DNA of 64,000 bases. Origin: Endozoicomonas sp. OPT23 (GTDB lineage Bacteria > Pseudomonadota > Gammaproteobacteria > Pseudomonadales > Endozoicomonadaceae). Made by a program: the position numbers and the translations under genes. The first letter of the stretch is position 1. Every line of letters begins with the position of its first letter. Below are positions 39,762 to 49,624 of this stretch, piece after piece. Below the pieces are notes generated by a model that worked only from the letters and a program-made list of their open reading frames with translations, was not told the DNA's origin and made no database searches. The stretch is taken from the NCBI RefSeq assembly GCF_009653635.1, contig NZ_PPFD01000009.1, positions 248,001-312,000 of the forward strand, in the 5' to 3' direction.

Positions 39762-40451
39762 ATGGATAAGAAGCCGGAAAACGACACTAATGTCATTGAT
39801 CTGTTCACCAAAAAACCTGTTGATGAACCTGAAGACAGCCAGATTATCAGGCTGGCTCCAGAGTTTGATGGTCTGGAAATGCTTTACAGCAACGACGCCA
39901 ATCCGGGCAAACTGTTCAGTATGAAAATTCTGTGCTGGGCACTCAAAAAGGACGGCACGGTTGATGCAATGGTGCCATGGCTGAATAAGCTGGTTCCGGC
40001 TCAGGAATTAAACGACCCGTTAAATGGCCACTGGGAAGGTTACTACGACAGTTTTCACGATCATGCCTTCTTCGAACCACCCGAATACAAGATCACCGAA
40101 CTGGAAACCGCTGCGCAATACTATGACGCCAGCGAAGATGAACCTGAACGGGTTCTTCAGGAAATAACCGACAATATCGGTACTCACGCCATTCTTTCAG
40201 AAGACAACTTCAGCACAATCATGCTGATTCATGTCACCAGCTGGCGCTTGTATAACGATGGTCGCATTCACGCCATGCTGGCTGATGAGAAGAAAGTAAC
40301 TACCACTCCCGTGCTACCCAAAGACGATTGTCTGTTTCCAGCGCAGGAGCATGAACACTTCAAATACTTCTTCCACCATATCATTGCCAATAAGATTAAA
40401 CATGGCGATGAGGAAGCCATTGCCGCTTTCTCACAACTGATAGAAGAATAA
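39762..40451 (+). CDS. Conserved hypothetical acidic protein
   Basis: 229 residues, soluble, acidic, with no signal peptide or membrane segment. It begins MDKKPENDTNVIDLFTKKP and has Trp/His/acid-rich stretches (WEGYYDSFHDHAFFEPP; HEHFKYFFHHI). The start at 39762 has GGAG five bases upstream; the frame is open to 39687 but without support. I do not recognise a family. It runs convergently with tusA (9-base gap). Confidence 0.7.
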   Translation: MDKKPENDTNVIDLFTKKPVDEPEDSQIIRLAPEFDGLEMLYSNDANPGKLFSMKILCWALKKDGTVDAMVPWLNKLVPAQELNDPLNGHWEGYYDSFHDHAFFEPPEYKITELETAAQYYDASEDEPERVLQEITDNIGTHAILSEDNFSTIMLIHVTSWRLYNDGRIHAMLADEKKVTTTPVLPKDDCLFPAQEHEHFKYFFHHIIANKIKHGDEEAIAAFSQLIEE

Positions 40452-40460
40452 AATTCGGGC

Positions 40461-40733
40461 TTATTTTGCAGCTTTACGAATCAGGTAAATAAATTCCTTA
40501 TCCTGCTCTTTCTGCAGCAATAATTCGTGGTCGAGAAAATTACAAAATTTTGGAATATCTCTTTGAGTTGACGGGTCTGTTGCTCTGACCTGCACAGTTT
40601 CACCCGCCTTCATATCCCGAACCTTGTTATGAAGCATCATCACTGGCTCAGGGCAGAACAGGCCACAGGTATTCAGCTCGTGACTAACCTCAAACTCCGC
40701 CACAGCTTCATTCAATACACACTCTTCGGACAC
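40461..40733 (-). CDS. tusA: Sulfur carrier protein TusA
   Basis: About 90 residues. The CPEP motif (active Cys27), MMLHNKVRDMKAGETV and DPSTQRDIPKFCNFLDHELL match TusA, which relays sulfur from IscS to TusBCD for tRNA 2-thiouridine. I chose GTG at 40733, with GGGAG five bases upstream; the frame extends further to 40781 through an A/T-rich repeated stretch that is unlikely to be coding. Confidence 0.88.
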   Translation of the reverse strand: MSEECVLNEAVAEFEVSHELNTCGLFCPEPVMMLHNKVRDMKAGETVQVRATDPSTQRDIPKFCNFLDHELLLQKEQDKEFIYLIRKAAK

Positions 40734-40748
40734 AATATCTCCCGGTAC

Positions 40749-40817
40749 TTTTTTATAAACCAGCGTTTTTATAAAACCCACGCTTTTATGAAACTCATAT
40801 CGTTATAAAACCCGTCG
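40749..40817. repeat. Imperfect 17-20 bp tandem repeats upstream of tusA
   Basis: Four degenerate units of the form TTTTTATAAAACCCACG follow each other at 40749, 40766, 40783 and 40803. They probably cover the tusA promoter. Confidence 0.5.
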
Positions 40818-41002
40818 CCTGACAGGTTCGAGTTTAATCAGTGCTCAGCTTAAGCACAGACAACACCGATCTCAACAGGTGTTTTCCACCACTCAATACT
40901 GCCAGAGCAGTAGCCTTAGTCGTTCTTTCACTTTCAAGTGTTCGCAAAAGAAGAAATAATAGCTGAATAGCTGATTCAGCACGTTTGACTAAGGTAAACC
41001 TC

Positions 41003-41926
41003 ATGGCCCAGCAGCAATCAGGCATCACCCCGGATGCCAACTCCGATGCGCTATTTTTGGTACTTTCGCTCAAGAATCCAAAAGAATCCTCCCCCGTTAT
41101 CAAAGCAACCCTGAGGCAGATCCCTGATCTGACCCAAACCTTATCCAATACTTATCCACAGGCACAGCTCTCATCGACGGTAGCCATAGGCAGCTACGCC
41201 TGGGATCAACTGTTTACAGTAAAACGTCCTGCAGAACTAACGCCTTTCAAGCCCGTGTCCGATGGTGACAGAACAGCGCCAGCCACTCCTGGCGATATTC
41301 TTTTGCATATTCGCTCAGACCGGCATGATCTGAATTTCAAACTGCAGTCTCAAATCATGTTACTTTTCGGTGATAGTGTTCAGATACAGGAAGACATTCA
41401 CGGCTTTCGCTATCTGGACAGCAGAGACCTGACCGGCTTTGTGGATGGTACTGAAAACCCTGCTGGTGATAATAGAGCCAGTGTTACTCTGGTAGGCGAT
41501 GAAGATGCTGCTTTTTCAGGTGGAGCTTACATACATACCCAGAGATACATTCACAACCTGAAACATTGGCAAAAGCAACCTGTCGTTGAGCAGGAAAAAG
41601 TGATTGGTCGCACCAGGGAAGAGAACATTGAGTTCAGTGGTGACGAAAAAGCACCAACCGCTCATGTTAAAAAGTCGAACATCAAGAATACTGAAGGGAA
41701 GAGCATGGAAATTCTGCGTCACAGCATGCCCTATGGCAATGCCAGTGAATCAGGTCTTTTCTTTGCTTCCTATTGCCGAACACCCGAGCATTTTGAAAAG
41801 ATGCTGGAAGCTATGATTCAGGCCGATAGTCATGGTCATTATGATCATTTGATGGATTATTCAAATGCCGTAACCGGCTGTTTGTTTTTTGCTCCATCCG
41901 TGGATTTTCTAGACGTTCTTTCCTAA
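41003..41926 (+). CDS. Dye-decolourising peroxidase (DyP type, YfeX-like)
   Basis: 307 residues. The GxxDG motif is GFVDG with the catalytic Asp148, the proximal haem ligand is His221 (AHVKKSN) and the distal Arg is Arg239 (ILRHSMPYG). No signal peptide, so cytoplasmic like E. coli YfeX. Role may be peroxide removal or haem-related chemistry. ATG 41003 has AAGG eight bases upstream. Confidence 0.93.
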   Translation: MAQQQSGITPDANSDALFLVLSLKNPKESSPVIKATLRQIPDLTQTLSNTYPQAQLSSTVAIGSYAWDQLFTVKRPAELTPFKPVSDGDRTAPATPGDILLHIRSDRHDLNFKLQSQIMLLFGDSVQIQEDIHGFRYLDSRDLTGFVDGTENPAGDNRASVTLVGDEDAAFSGGAYIHTQRYIHNLKHWQKQPVVEQEKVIGRTREENIEFSGDEKAPTAHVKKSNIKNTEGKSMEILRHSMPYGNASESGLFFASYCRTPEHFEKMLEAMIQADSHGHYDHLMDYSNAVTGCLFFAPSVDFLDVLS

Positions 41927-41969
41927 TCTTCATAGCCGGAGTCTCAACTGTGATTCCGGTCTTTCAATA

Positions 41970-42716
41970 TTAACGCGCTGTTCGAAGAATTCCTTCAAGA
42001 GTCCCGTCTGCTTTCATAGCATCCAGAGCTGCTTGAAGCTTGTGCACAGTTTCATCCGAGATCTCTTTATTCAGCGCCAAATAGTAGTCAACTGACTTGT
42101 AACGAAAAACCTCTTCACCACGGGAAACACCTGCCATTTTAGCCAGATAAGGCGAAGACAACTCACTACTGACCCAGAGATCAATACGATCAGCAGCCAG
42201 CTTTTTCGGGTTACGGGTATTTAAGGTTGTCTGATCGACATCAACACCATTAGCCAGCAAGTACTCTGTCGTTGCATCACCTTTATAACCACCAATACGG
42301 TAATTTTTCAAATCATCCAGCTTATTGATTCTAATCGGACTACCGGTTTTTTTCAGGATAATCCAGTTATCGCTTACCAGAGGCCCCACCCACTTAAACT
42401 CGGGTTCTCTCTCCTCAGTCAACGTAGTGGAAAAAACGCCAAATCCTTTTTTGTTCTTCACCTGTTCGTAGATACGATTCCAGGGCGTACGCAGTGTCAT
42501 GGAATAATCGACACCGGAACGCTCCATCATATTCTGCACAATTTCTACAGAAACACCTTCAATACCATCTTCCCGGGCAAAGTTCTTTCCCTCAGTACTG
42601 TAGTTAAACGGCGGGTAATTTTCAGTCATCAGCTTCAGCTTATCTGACGCAACAGCTGACTGAGTGAACAGCAGGACCAGGGCGCAAAGCTTAAGGATCT
42701 GGTATTTATACTGCAT
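41970..42716 (-). CDS. Periplasmic amino-acid-type substrate-binding protein
   Basis: 248 residues. Signal peptide (cleavage after about AVAS, residue 24), then an SBP_bac_3 domain starting LKLMTENYPPFNY, a pattern of polar amino acid-binding proteins. No permease or ATPase is adjacent, so it is an orphan binding protein or part of a dispersed transporter. Ligand unknown. Confidence 0.85.
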   Translation of the reverse strand: MQYKYQILKLCALVLLFTQSAVASDKLKLMTENYPPFNYSTEGKNFAREDGIEGVSVEIVQNMMERSGVDYSMTLRTPWNRIYEQVKNKKGFGVFSTTLTEEREPEFKWVGPLVSDNWIILKKTGSPIRINKLDDLKNYRIGGYKGDATTEYLLANGVDVDQTTLNTRNPKKLAADRIDLWVSSELSSPYLAKMAGVSRGEEVFRYKSVDYYLALNKEISDETVHKLQAALDAMKADGTLEGILRTAR

Positions 42717-43687
42717 AAACAGTTTCCTTAATTATCTCTATGATTTTGTTTTGTACAAATTGCGTACGGTTCCTATCGAAAATACTTAAATAAAATAAGT
42801 TCAGCCATTTGCCGCGAGCGCGCGGCAGACAATAAAACGGGCTATCTTCTTTTGATGTAAGTCAATATACCTATAAAAAACAATCAATCCTATCTGGGTT
42901 TACCGATCAATTCATGGCAGTCTGGAATCACTTAAAAAAGACAACCAAAGATAAACAAAGTCCACCAAAACCTCTTTGCGCTGCGCAGAAATAAAGGACT
43001 ACAGCCCAGAGATCAAGGACTGCCTGACAAAGCGTATACAAAACAGAAAATACCGTAAAAACCTGCTTTCTACTCATTAGAGACAGCTAAAAAGCCATAG
43101 CAGGTCATTAGATATTTCTGTATGATTGCGGCGGGTTTTATCACAGGTTTTAACAGACAAAACCTGTGATGCCGCTTGACCGGATAATTATAAGAAGTGT
43201 ATGTACCCGGCTATTAGATCGAGGACAAGCAAACACTCCGGGTTCTGGATTATCAGAACTCAACAACAGAGGTAAAACCAGGGGCAACCAAAACCATTTT
43301 TGCCACCAGATATTTCAGCCAATGTTACGATCAACAATCGCGACTGAAGCTTATAATAACCGGTGGTTGAAAAGTAGCCCACGGCAACCGCTTCTGACAA
43401 GGTCTACGGACAACCCAGGGGAGTTAACCGGAATCAGGTTTCACGGCCAGAAATTCATTAGTACAGTTGCGAGTCAACGCACTGCCTGGACAAACAACGG
43501 TAGTAATACTGTTCGCTGACCACGCTATTGCTGTATCTACAGCATAATCAGTGCCAATTGACATCAGGGGGGATTAACCAACCATGTTCCTCTGTATTAT
43601 TGAATTCCTGTTGTAAATCGCAGTGTTTCAGGTCAGCTCCGGTATCGATTTTTCATTTTCAAGCAGAACCCGAAGGTAACATGGAGC
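42717..43687. other. Long intergenic region before ccoN
   Basis: 971 bases without a convincing gene; the short frames inside have no family likeness or ribosome binding sites. Visible features: a 7-bp GC hairpin (TGCCGCG/CGCGGCA, 42810-42827); an FNR/Anr-like box TTGATGTAAGTCAA at 42852-42865 (one mismatch); a perfect 12-bp inverted repeat ATCACAGGTTTT/AAAACCTGTGAT at 43140-43170; and a small palindrome GCTGTATCTACAGC at 43530-43543. It may carry the ccoN promoter with a long leader, or an unannotated small RNA. Confidence 0.5.
42852..42865. promoter_or_regulatory. FNR/Anr-like box upstream of ccoN
   Basis: TTGAT-GTAA-GTCAA differs from TTGAT-N4-ATCAA at one base. It lies about 820 bases before ccoN and 136 bases before the divergent binding-protein gene, so its target is unclear. 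Confidence 0.45.
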
Positions 43688-45124
43688 ATGAGCACTGCAA
43701 CGTTACAGCCAACCTATAACTATAAGGTTGTCAGGCAGTTTGCCATTATGGCGGTGGTGTGGGCCATCGTCGGTATGGCGATGGGACTGTTCATCGCTAC
43801 GCAGATGGTTTTCCCAGAACTGAACTTAGACTTACCCTGGACCAGCTTCGGCCGGTTAAGGCCTTTACACACTAACGCCGTTATTTTTGCATTCGGTGGC
43901 TGCGTACTGTTCGCAACTTCCTACTATGTAGTGCAAAGAACCTGTCAGGCGACACTGGCTCTGCCAGGTCTGGCCGCTTTCACCTTTTGGGGCTGGCAGC
44001 TGGTTATCGTACTGGCGGCTATTACCCTGCCACTGGGTATTACTTCTTCCAAGGAGTATGCCGAGCTGGAATGGCCAATTGACATCCTGATCGCTGTGGT
44101 CTGGGTGGCGTACGCGATTGTCTTCTTCGCAACCATCATGAAACGTAAGGCCAAGCACATTTATGTGGCTAACTGGTTCTTCGGCGCTTTCATCATTACC
44201 GTTGCAGTACTGCACATTGTTAACAGCGCTGCACTGCCTGTTACCATGACCAAATCCTATTCTGCTTACGCAGGTGCCATGGATGCGATGATCCAGTGGT
44301 GGTACGGTCACAACGCAGTAGGTTTCTTCCTGACCGCTGGTTTCCTGGGCATGATGTACTACTTCGTACCCAAGCAGGCTGAGCGTCCGGTTTACTCCTA
44401 TCGCCTGTCTATCGTGCATTTCTGGGCACTGGTTTCCCTGTATATCTGGGCCGGTCCTCACCACCTGCACTACACCGCGCTGCCAGACTGGGCTCAGAGC
44501 CTGGGCATGGTAATGTCTCTGGTACTGTTGGCGCCATCCTGGGGTGGCATGATCAACGGCATCATGACGCTGTCCGGTGCTTGGCACAAACTGCGTACTG
44601 ACCCGATCCTGCGCTTCCTGGTGGTATCTCTGTCCTTCTACGGTATGTCTACCTTCGAAGGCCCGATGATGGCGATCAAGACCGTTAACGCTCTGTCTCA
44701 CTACACCGACTGGACCATTGGTCACGTACATTCCGGTGCTTTGGGCTGGGTTGCCATGGTGTCCTTCGGTTCCCTGTATCACCTGATTCCAAAAGTCTGT
44801 GGTCGTGAACAGATGTACAGCGTCGGCCTGATCAACGCTCACTTCTGGCTGGCTACCATCGGTACCGTATTGTACGTAGTAGCGATGTGGGTAAACGGCA
44901 TCACTCAGGGATTGATGTGGAGAGCAGTAAACAACGACGGCACACTGACTTACAGCTTTGTAGAATCTGTTACAGCCAGTGAATTCGGTTATGCCGTTCG
45001 TGCCATTGGTGGCGCCTTCTTCTTACTGGGCGTATTCCTGATGGCATACAACGTTTACCGCACTGTTAAATCCGGCAACGAAAAAGAAGGTGAAGTTCAG
45101 GCATCTTCTGCACAGACAGCCTGA
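43688..45124 (+). CDS. ccoN: cbb3-type cytochrome c oxidase subunit I (CcoN)
   Basis: 478 residues, about twelve membrane helices. It carries the low-spin haem b and the high-spin haem b/CuB site that reduces oxygen with very high affinity. Conserved His residues are in [33 protein letters not shown] and [12 protein letters not shown]. Start: ATG 43688 behind AACATGGAGC. First gene of ccoNOQP. Confidence 0.97.
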   Translation: MSTATLQPTYNYKVVRQFAIMAVVWAIVGMAMGLFIATQMVFPELNLDLPWTSFGRLRPLHTNAVIFAFGGCVLFATSYYVVQRTCQATLALPGLAAFTFWGWQLVIVLAAITLPLGITSSKEYAELEWPIDILIAVVWVAYAIVFFATIMKRKAKHIYVANWFFGAFIITVAVLHIVNSAALPVTMTKSYSAYAGAMDAMIQWWYGHNAVGFFLTAGFLGMMYYFVPKQAERPVYSYRLSIVHFWALVSLYIWAGPHHLHYTALPDWAQSLGMVMSLVLLAPSWGGMINGIMTLSGAWHKLRTDPILRFLVVSLSFYGMSTFEGPMMAIKTVNALSHYTDWTIGHVHSGALGWVAMVSFGSLYHLIPKVCGREQMYSVGLINAHFWLATIGTVLYVVAMWVNGITQGLMWRAVNNDGTLTYSFVESVTASEFGYAVRAIGGAFFLLGVFLMAYNVYRTVKSGNEKEGEVQASSAQTA

Positions 45125-45139
45125 TCGGGGAGATTCACC

Positions 45140-45751
45140 ATGACAAACCATGAAATAGTAGAAAAAAATCTTGGCTACATGATCGCCCTGGTGATCGTAG
45201 CCATCAGCTTCGGCGCCCTGGTTGAAATCGTGCCTCTGTTTTATCAGGACGAAACCACCAAGCCGGTTGACGGACTCAAGCCTTACACTGCCCTGCAGCT
45301 GGAAGGCCGTGACATCTACATTCGCGAAGGCTGTGTAGGCTGCCACTCTCAGATGATTCGTCCTCTGCGTGCTGAAGTAGAACGCTACGGTCACTACTCT
45401 GTAGCAGGCGAGTCTGTGTATAACTACACATTCTTGTGGGGTTCCAAGCGTACTGGTCCGGATCTGGCTCGTGTAGGTGGTCGTTACTCTGACGAGTGGC
45501 ACCGTGCTCACCTGAACGATCCTCGTGACGTAGTACCTGAGTCCATCATGCCTTCTTATCCATGGCTGAACCACAACACTCTGGACGGCAAGGATATTCA
45601 GGCGAAGCTGAATGCACAGCGCACTCTCGGTGTTCCATACACCGACGAAGATATCGCTGGCGCTACAGATGCTGTGAAAGGTCACACCGAAATGGATGCC
45701 GTTGTCGCTTACCTGCAGTCTCTTGGCACAGCCATCAAGACTCAACGGTAA
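45140..45751 (+). CDS. ccoO: cbb3-type cytochrome c oxidase subunit II (CcoO)
   Basis: 203 residues: an N-terminal membrane anchor (about 11-33) and a periplasmic mono-haem cytochrome c domain with CVGCH (65-69). It passes electrons to CcoN. A 15-base gap separates it from ccoN. Confidence 0.97.
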   Translation: MTNHEIVEKNLGYMIALVIVAISFGALVEIVPLFYQDETTKPVDGLKPYTALQLEGRDIYIREGCVGCHSQMIRPLRAEVERYGHYSVAGESVYNYTFLWGSKRTGPDLARVGGRYSDEWHRAHLNDPRDVVPESIMPSYPWLNHNTLDGKDIQAKLNAQRTLGVPYTDEDIAGATDAVKGHTEMDAVVAYLQSLGTAIKTQR

Positions 45752-45756
45752 TAAAG

Positions 45757-45954
45757 ATGGATATCAACGACATAAGAGGACTGGCCACACTATTTGCCCT
45801 GATCGCGTTCGTTATGATCGGATACTGGGCATACAGTGGCCGCAACAAGCAGAAATTTGAGGACGCCGCATCCCTGCCGTTTGCTGATGATGCAGCTCAT
45901 AAGCAGTCTCAGAATTCTGATGGAACAGACAAGAATGAAGGGGTTATAAAATGA
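45757..45954 (+). CDS. ccoQ: cbb3-type oxidase small subunit CcoQ
   Basis: 65 residues starting at ATG 45757, five bases after ccoO. One membrane helix (about 9-26) ends in GYWAYSGRNKQKFEDAA, the family signature, followed by a polar tail. CcoQ stabilises the complex. It overlaps ccoP by four bases. Confidence 0.95.
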   Translation: MDINDIRGLATLFALIAFVMIGYWAYSGRNKQKFEDAASLPFADDAAHKQSQNSDGTDKNEGVIK

Positions 45955-46850
45955 TGACTAGTTTCTGGAGTGGGTGGATCATCGTCCTCACTCTGGGTTG
46001 CCTGGCCTTCGTCATCTACTTCCTGGCGACTCAGTGGAAAGCACAGCGTGCAGAAACCACCACTGATACAACAGGGCATGCATACGACGGTATTCAGGAA
46101 CTGGACAACCCGATGCCAAAATGGTGGCTGGCGATGTTCGTCTTCACCATTATCTTTACTGCATTCTACCTGTGGTTGTACCCGGGTCTGGGCAACTGGA
46201 AAGGCTACCTTGGCTGGACTCAGGTGAACGAACTGGAACGCCATCAGGAGAAGCATGCACGAAAGTATGCACCTCTGTTTGAACAGTACGCTAACACGCC
46301 TATCGACGAGCTGATCGCCAACCCGAAAGCTGTCAAGATGGGTGAGCGTATCTTCGTCAACAACTGCGCTCTCTGCCACGGCAGTGACGCGGGTGGTGCT
46401 TTTGGCTTCCCGAACCTGCGTGACGGTGACTGGCTGTATGGCGGCACTTCTGACGCAATCAGCCATTCCATTATGGAAGGTCGTAGCGGTCAGATGCCTG
46501 CATGGGGTGCGGTGATTGGTGACGAAGGTGTTCGCAACGTGTCTACCTTTATCCGTGCTAATGCCGGTCTGGATCAGAACGCTGACCCAGCTGTTGTAGC
46601 GGCTGGTAAGAAAGTGTACGACACAACCTGCATGGCTTGTCACGGTGTCGACGCCAAGGGCAACCAGCTGCTGGGTGCTCCTGACCTGATTGACGGCACC
46701 TGGTTGTACGGTTCAAGTCAGACCCAGATCGAATACACTGTTCGTCAGGGTCGTAACGGCGTAATGCCAGCCTGGAAAGACATTCTCGGTAAGGAGAAAG
46801 TTCATCTGGCAGCTACCTATATTTACAGTCTGAAAAAAGACAGCAAGTAA
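45951..46850 (+). CDS. ccoP: cbb3-type cytochrome c oxidase subunit III (CcoP)
   Basis: 299 residues. Two N-terminal membrane helices (about 7-27 and 57-78) precede two cytochrome c domains with CALCH (139-143) and CMACH (227-231). It accepts electrons from soluble cytochromes. Its stop codon lies inside a perfect palindrome shared with the end of the opposite-strand gene. Confidence 0.97.
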   Translation: MMTSFWSGWIIVLTLGCLAFVIYFLATQWKAQRAETTTDTTGHAYDGIQELDNPMPKWWLAMFVFTIIFTAFYLWLYPGLGNWKGYLGWTQVNELERHQEKHARKYAPLFEQYANTPIDELIANPKAVKMGERIFVNNCALCHGSDAGGAFGFPNLRDGDWLYGGTSDAISHSIMEGRSGQMPAWGAVIGDEGVRNVSTFIRANAGLDQNADPAVVAAGKKVYDTTCMACHGVDAKGNQLLGAPDLIDGTWLYGSSQTQIEYTVRQGRNGVMPAWKDILGKEKVHLAATYIYSLKKDSK

Positions 46851-46872
46851 CTATTTAAATTAAATAGTTACT
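46846..46872. repeat. Perfect palindrome at the ccoP stop
   Basis: AGTAACTATTTA and TAAATAGTTACT flank a 3-base centre. It contains the ccoP stop (46848-46850) and, on the other strand, the stop of the convergent gene (46868-46870). Confidence 0.8.
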
Positions 46873-47935
46873 GATCTGTCCTCTCAAAAAGCCCGCGACT
46901 CGTTTGCGGGCTTTTTGTTTTCCGGCAGAATAAATTCATGCTCTGCGTCTCCACTTCCAACCCCTCGTCAAGACAGCGCTGCGGATCAAAGAGCACATTA
47001 TCGTGGTATGGATACAAGTTTTCAGCATTTTTTCTGGACTCTGTTACCAGCAGCTTGCTCAGCGCATCGAATCCAATCAGCTTGTTGTGCTCGGGAAAAT
47101 CTGGCTGCAGCGAAAGATGATCGGATAAACTGCCTTTGATGCAGAGATAAAACCCTGATGATGTTCCCGACAGATGAATAACACCCCCCAGCTGGTCATA
47201 GCAATATTCACTCCACTGAGCAAAACTATGCGTTTTTATCCCAAAATCAGTTGTTCCTGAATACCAGTCGTGCTGCTGCCCCCTTCTGAGACGAGATATC
47301 AAGTGCCCTTTCCAGAACTCCGTTTCGTTCTGCTCACAAGAAAACAAACCGAAGAATTTACTCCCCGCTGCTGTGTCACCATTCAGAAACAAATCATAGT
47401 AGGCCTGTACTGATCTTGAGTATTGCCCGGAAGAATTACGACAGAGAGTTTCCAGAACTTTCGCTTCCGGCGTTATCCAGGTTTGTTCGCTATCACACTC
47501 AGCCGGAAGATTCATAGGCACCGCAATAAAGGTGTCGTCCATATAAACCGAGGTGTCTGCAACATCACAAGCTCTAGCCATCCCTGAAAAACCTGCCAGC
47601 TCAGCCTGCTTCTGCAGATCAGGCAACCAGTATCGACGTCCAGGCTTAAGCACCAGTTCATTATCAATCAACTGGATATCAAAACCTTTATCAACGTACT
47701 TCTGGGGGTCAGCAATCTGGCTGTTCTCATAAGCCAGCACCCAAAAGTTATTCTCAAACGTATATTGAAGTCTTTGACTCAAACAAGAATCTACATTTAC
47801 CTCGTCACGACAATGAGACAACTCGACCTGCTTCAAATAGCTTCCCTTTGGCCACTCGAAGCTGTGAACCATACAGCTCACCGCAAAACAGCAACCGAAC
47901 AGAGATGCCAGTCCCGTCATTTTATTAATGATCAT
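46868..47935 (-). CDS. Hypothetical exported Cys-rich protein
   Basis: 355 residues. A hydrophobic N-terminus (MIINKMTGLASLFGCCFAVSC) is a likely signal peptide. The mature part has many scattered cysteines (such as SHCRDEVNVDSCL, ACDVADTS, LCRNSSG, FSCEQNE), suggesting disulfides in the periplasm or outside. GGAG lies five bases before ATG 47935. I recognise no family. The last 16 codons form the ccoP terminator hairpin, so transcripts of this gene may end before its stop codon. Confidence 0.7.
   Translation of the reverse strand: MIINKMTGLASLFGCCFAVSCMVHSFEWPKGSYLKQVELSHCRDEVNVDSCLSQRLQYTFENNFWVLAYENSQIADPQKYVDKGFDIQLIDNELVLKPGRRYWLPDLQKQAELAGFSGMARACDVADTSVYMDDTFIAVPMNLPAECDSEQTWITPEAKVLETLCRNSSGQYSRSVQAYYDLFLNGDTAAGSKFFGLFSCEQNETEFWKGHLISRLRRGQQHDWYSGTTDFGIKTHSFAQWSEYCYDQLGGVIHLSGTSSGFYLCIKGSLSDHLSLQPDFPEHNKLIGFDALSKLLVTESRKNAENLYPYHDNVLFDPQRCLDEGLEVETQSMNLFCRKTKSPQTSRGLFERTDQ
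46886..46916. terminator. Bidirectional terminator after ccoNOQP
   Basis: AAAAAGCCCGC-9-base loop-GCGGGCTTTTT, a strong rho-independent hairpin. It serves ccoP, yet lies within the last codons of the convergent gene 46868-47935. Confidence 0.92.
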
Positions 47936-48229
47936 AACCACTCCGTAAAGCGGTCAAAGTATAGCCAGCTATTTCAATTTCACTTTGGCCTGACACTCTG
48001 AAAACCTTGCCGCAGTAGCGCAGTTCAAAAAACAGAGATCTGACAAACAATGCTCTTGATCAATAAATAGATAATTAAGTAATGACCGCACTGACATATG
48101 TATTAGAAGACGATAATATAACGCCACCAATCGATTCATCCCTCAATAATTAAAACATCGAATAAACTCCCGTCAGAGGAGTGCAAGGATGACCAACGAC
48201 AAGAAGATAATTCAGGGTTGTAGAGAGAT
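47936..48229. other. Intergenic region before ccoG
   Basis: 294 bases expected to hold divergent promoters. A 26-codon frame with a good Shine-Dalgarno (GAGGAG) starts at 48189 and overlaps the ccoG start in another frame. No full FNR box was seen; only TTGATCAA near 48054. Confidence 0.4.
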
Positions 48230-49624
48230 ATGCCAGACGATAATCAGGGTTCGCCTGAACTCGAACTAATTGATATTTACGAAAGACCGGACAAGATCTA
48301 TACCAGAAGCTTTACCGGTTATTTCAGGAACCTCCGCATGCTAGGCGGTGGTTTTCTGTTCCTGCTGTTTTTTGGAACGGCCTGGGTCAATCTTGGCGGC
48401 CAGCAGGCGGTTCTGTTTGACCTGCCAGCCCGTAAGTTCCATATCTTTGGCGCCACCTTCTGGCCTCAGGACTTCATCCTGCTGTCCTGGTTGCTGATTA
48501 TCGCCGCTTTCGCCCTGTTTGCCATTACTGTTTTTGCCGGTAGAGTCTGGTGTGGTTACACCTGTCCTCAGAGTGTCTTCACTTGGGTCTTTATGTGGGC
48601 GGAAAAGGTCACCGAGGGTGATCGCAACAAGCGCATGAAAGGCGATAAAGGTTCCATCAGTGTCGACCTGTTTATGCGTAAACTGGCTAAACACGGAATC
48701 TGGACTGCAGTATCTCTCGCTACCGCCATTACTTTTGTTGGCTACTTCACGCCTATTCGTGAGCTGGTGCCCGATATTTTCAGTTGGGACATTGGTAGCT
48801 GGTCTCTGTTCTGGATTGGTTTCTTTGCTCTGGCCACTTACGGTAATGCTGGTTTCCTGCGGGAAATGGTCTGCCTGCATATGTGCCCTTATGCTCGATT
48901 CCAGAGTGTTATGTTCGACAACAATACTCTGGTTGTTGCCTACGACCACAACCGTGGCGAAAGCCGTGGCCCTCGCAAGAAGAGCGTTGACCCAAAAGAG
49001 AAAGGTCTGGGTGACTGCATCGACTGCAGTGTCTGTGTCCAGGTTTGCCCGACTGGCATCGATATTCGTAACGGTCTGCAGTACAGCTGTATTACCTGCG
49101 CAGCCTGCATCGATGCCTGTGACACCATTATGGATAAGATGGGTTATGAAAAAGGCCTGATCCGCTACACCACAGAAAACGAATTGAACGGCACCAAGAC
49201 ACATCTGGTACGTCCAAGAATGGTTGGCTACGCTGCTGCCCTGGTGATTATGTTCGGTATGTTCTTCTACTCACTGGAGACTCGCTCCTCCTTTGAATTG
49301 GACATCCTCAGAGATCGAAACCAGCTATACAGAACCAACGCCAACGGTGACATCGAGAACGTCTACACCCTTAAGCTGGTCAACAAGGATGAAACACCTC
49401 ATCAAATGACCGTTCAGGTTAGCGGCATTGAAGGTCTGAAAGCCAACAGCGCAATGACCTTTACGGTTGGTTCCGGTGAAGTCGCCTCTCATATTGTTCG
49501 TCTGGCACTGCCTGCAGGCGCAGATACCAAAGGCAATAAGGAAATTGAATTCACTATTTCTGCAGAAGACGAAAGTTTGCCAGAGACAACCACCAGCAGC
49601 CGATTTATTACCCCGATCAAATAA
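48230..49624 (+). CDS. ccoG: cbb3 oxidase accessory protein CcoG (FixG)
   Basis: 464 residues. Several membrane helices carry the WCGYTCPQ and CLHMCPYARFQ motifs; a cytoplasmic two-[4Fe-4S] ferredoxin domain has CIDCSVCVQVCPTG (about 263-276) and CITCAACIDACD (about 287-298). The C-terminal part is an Ig-like periplasmic domain. CcoG is thought to reduce copper during oxidase assembly. Its stop TAA is the start of repeat element C. Confidence 0.96.
   Translation: MPDDNQGSPELELIDIYERPDKIYTRSFTGYFRNLRMLGGGFLFLLFFGTAWVNLGGQQAVLFDLPARKFHIFGATFWPQDFILLSWLLIIAAFALFAITVFAGRVWCGYTCPQSVFTWVFMWAEKVTEGDRNKRMKGDKGSISVDLFMRKLAKHGIWTAVSLATAITFVGYFTPIRELVPDIFSWDIGSWSLFWIGFFALATYGNAGFLREMVCLHMCPYARFQSVMFDNNTLVVAYDHNRGESRGPRKKSVDPKEKGLGDCIDCSVCVQVCPTGIDIRNGLQYSCITCAACIDACDTIMDKMGYEKGLIRYTTENELNGTKTHLVRPRMVGYAAALVIMFGMFFYSLETRSSFELDILRDRNQLYRTNANGDIENVYTLKLVNKDETPHQMTVQVSGIEGLKANSAMTFTVGSGEVASHIVRLALPAGADTKGNKEIEFTISAEDESLPETTTSSRFITPIK

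Noticed and set aside
43530-43543. LexA (SOS) box
   Set aside because: GCTGTATCTACAGC has CTGT-N4-ACAG; LexA needs an 8-base spacer.
43166-43719. Two open frames in the ccoN upstream region
   Set aside because: Odd composition, no ribosome binding sites and no family likeness; treated as non-coding.
43865-44842. Long minus-strand frame opposite ccoN
   Set aside because: It mirrors the codon pattern of ccoN, rich in His, Gln and Val, and has no known motifs; an antisense shadow.
48341-49204. Long minus-strand frame opposite ccoG
   Set aside because: Shadow of ccoG; no motif and no start signal.
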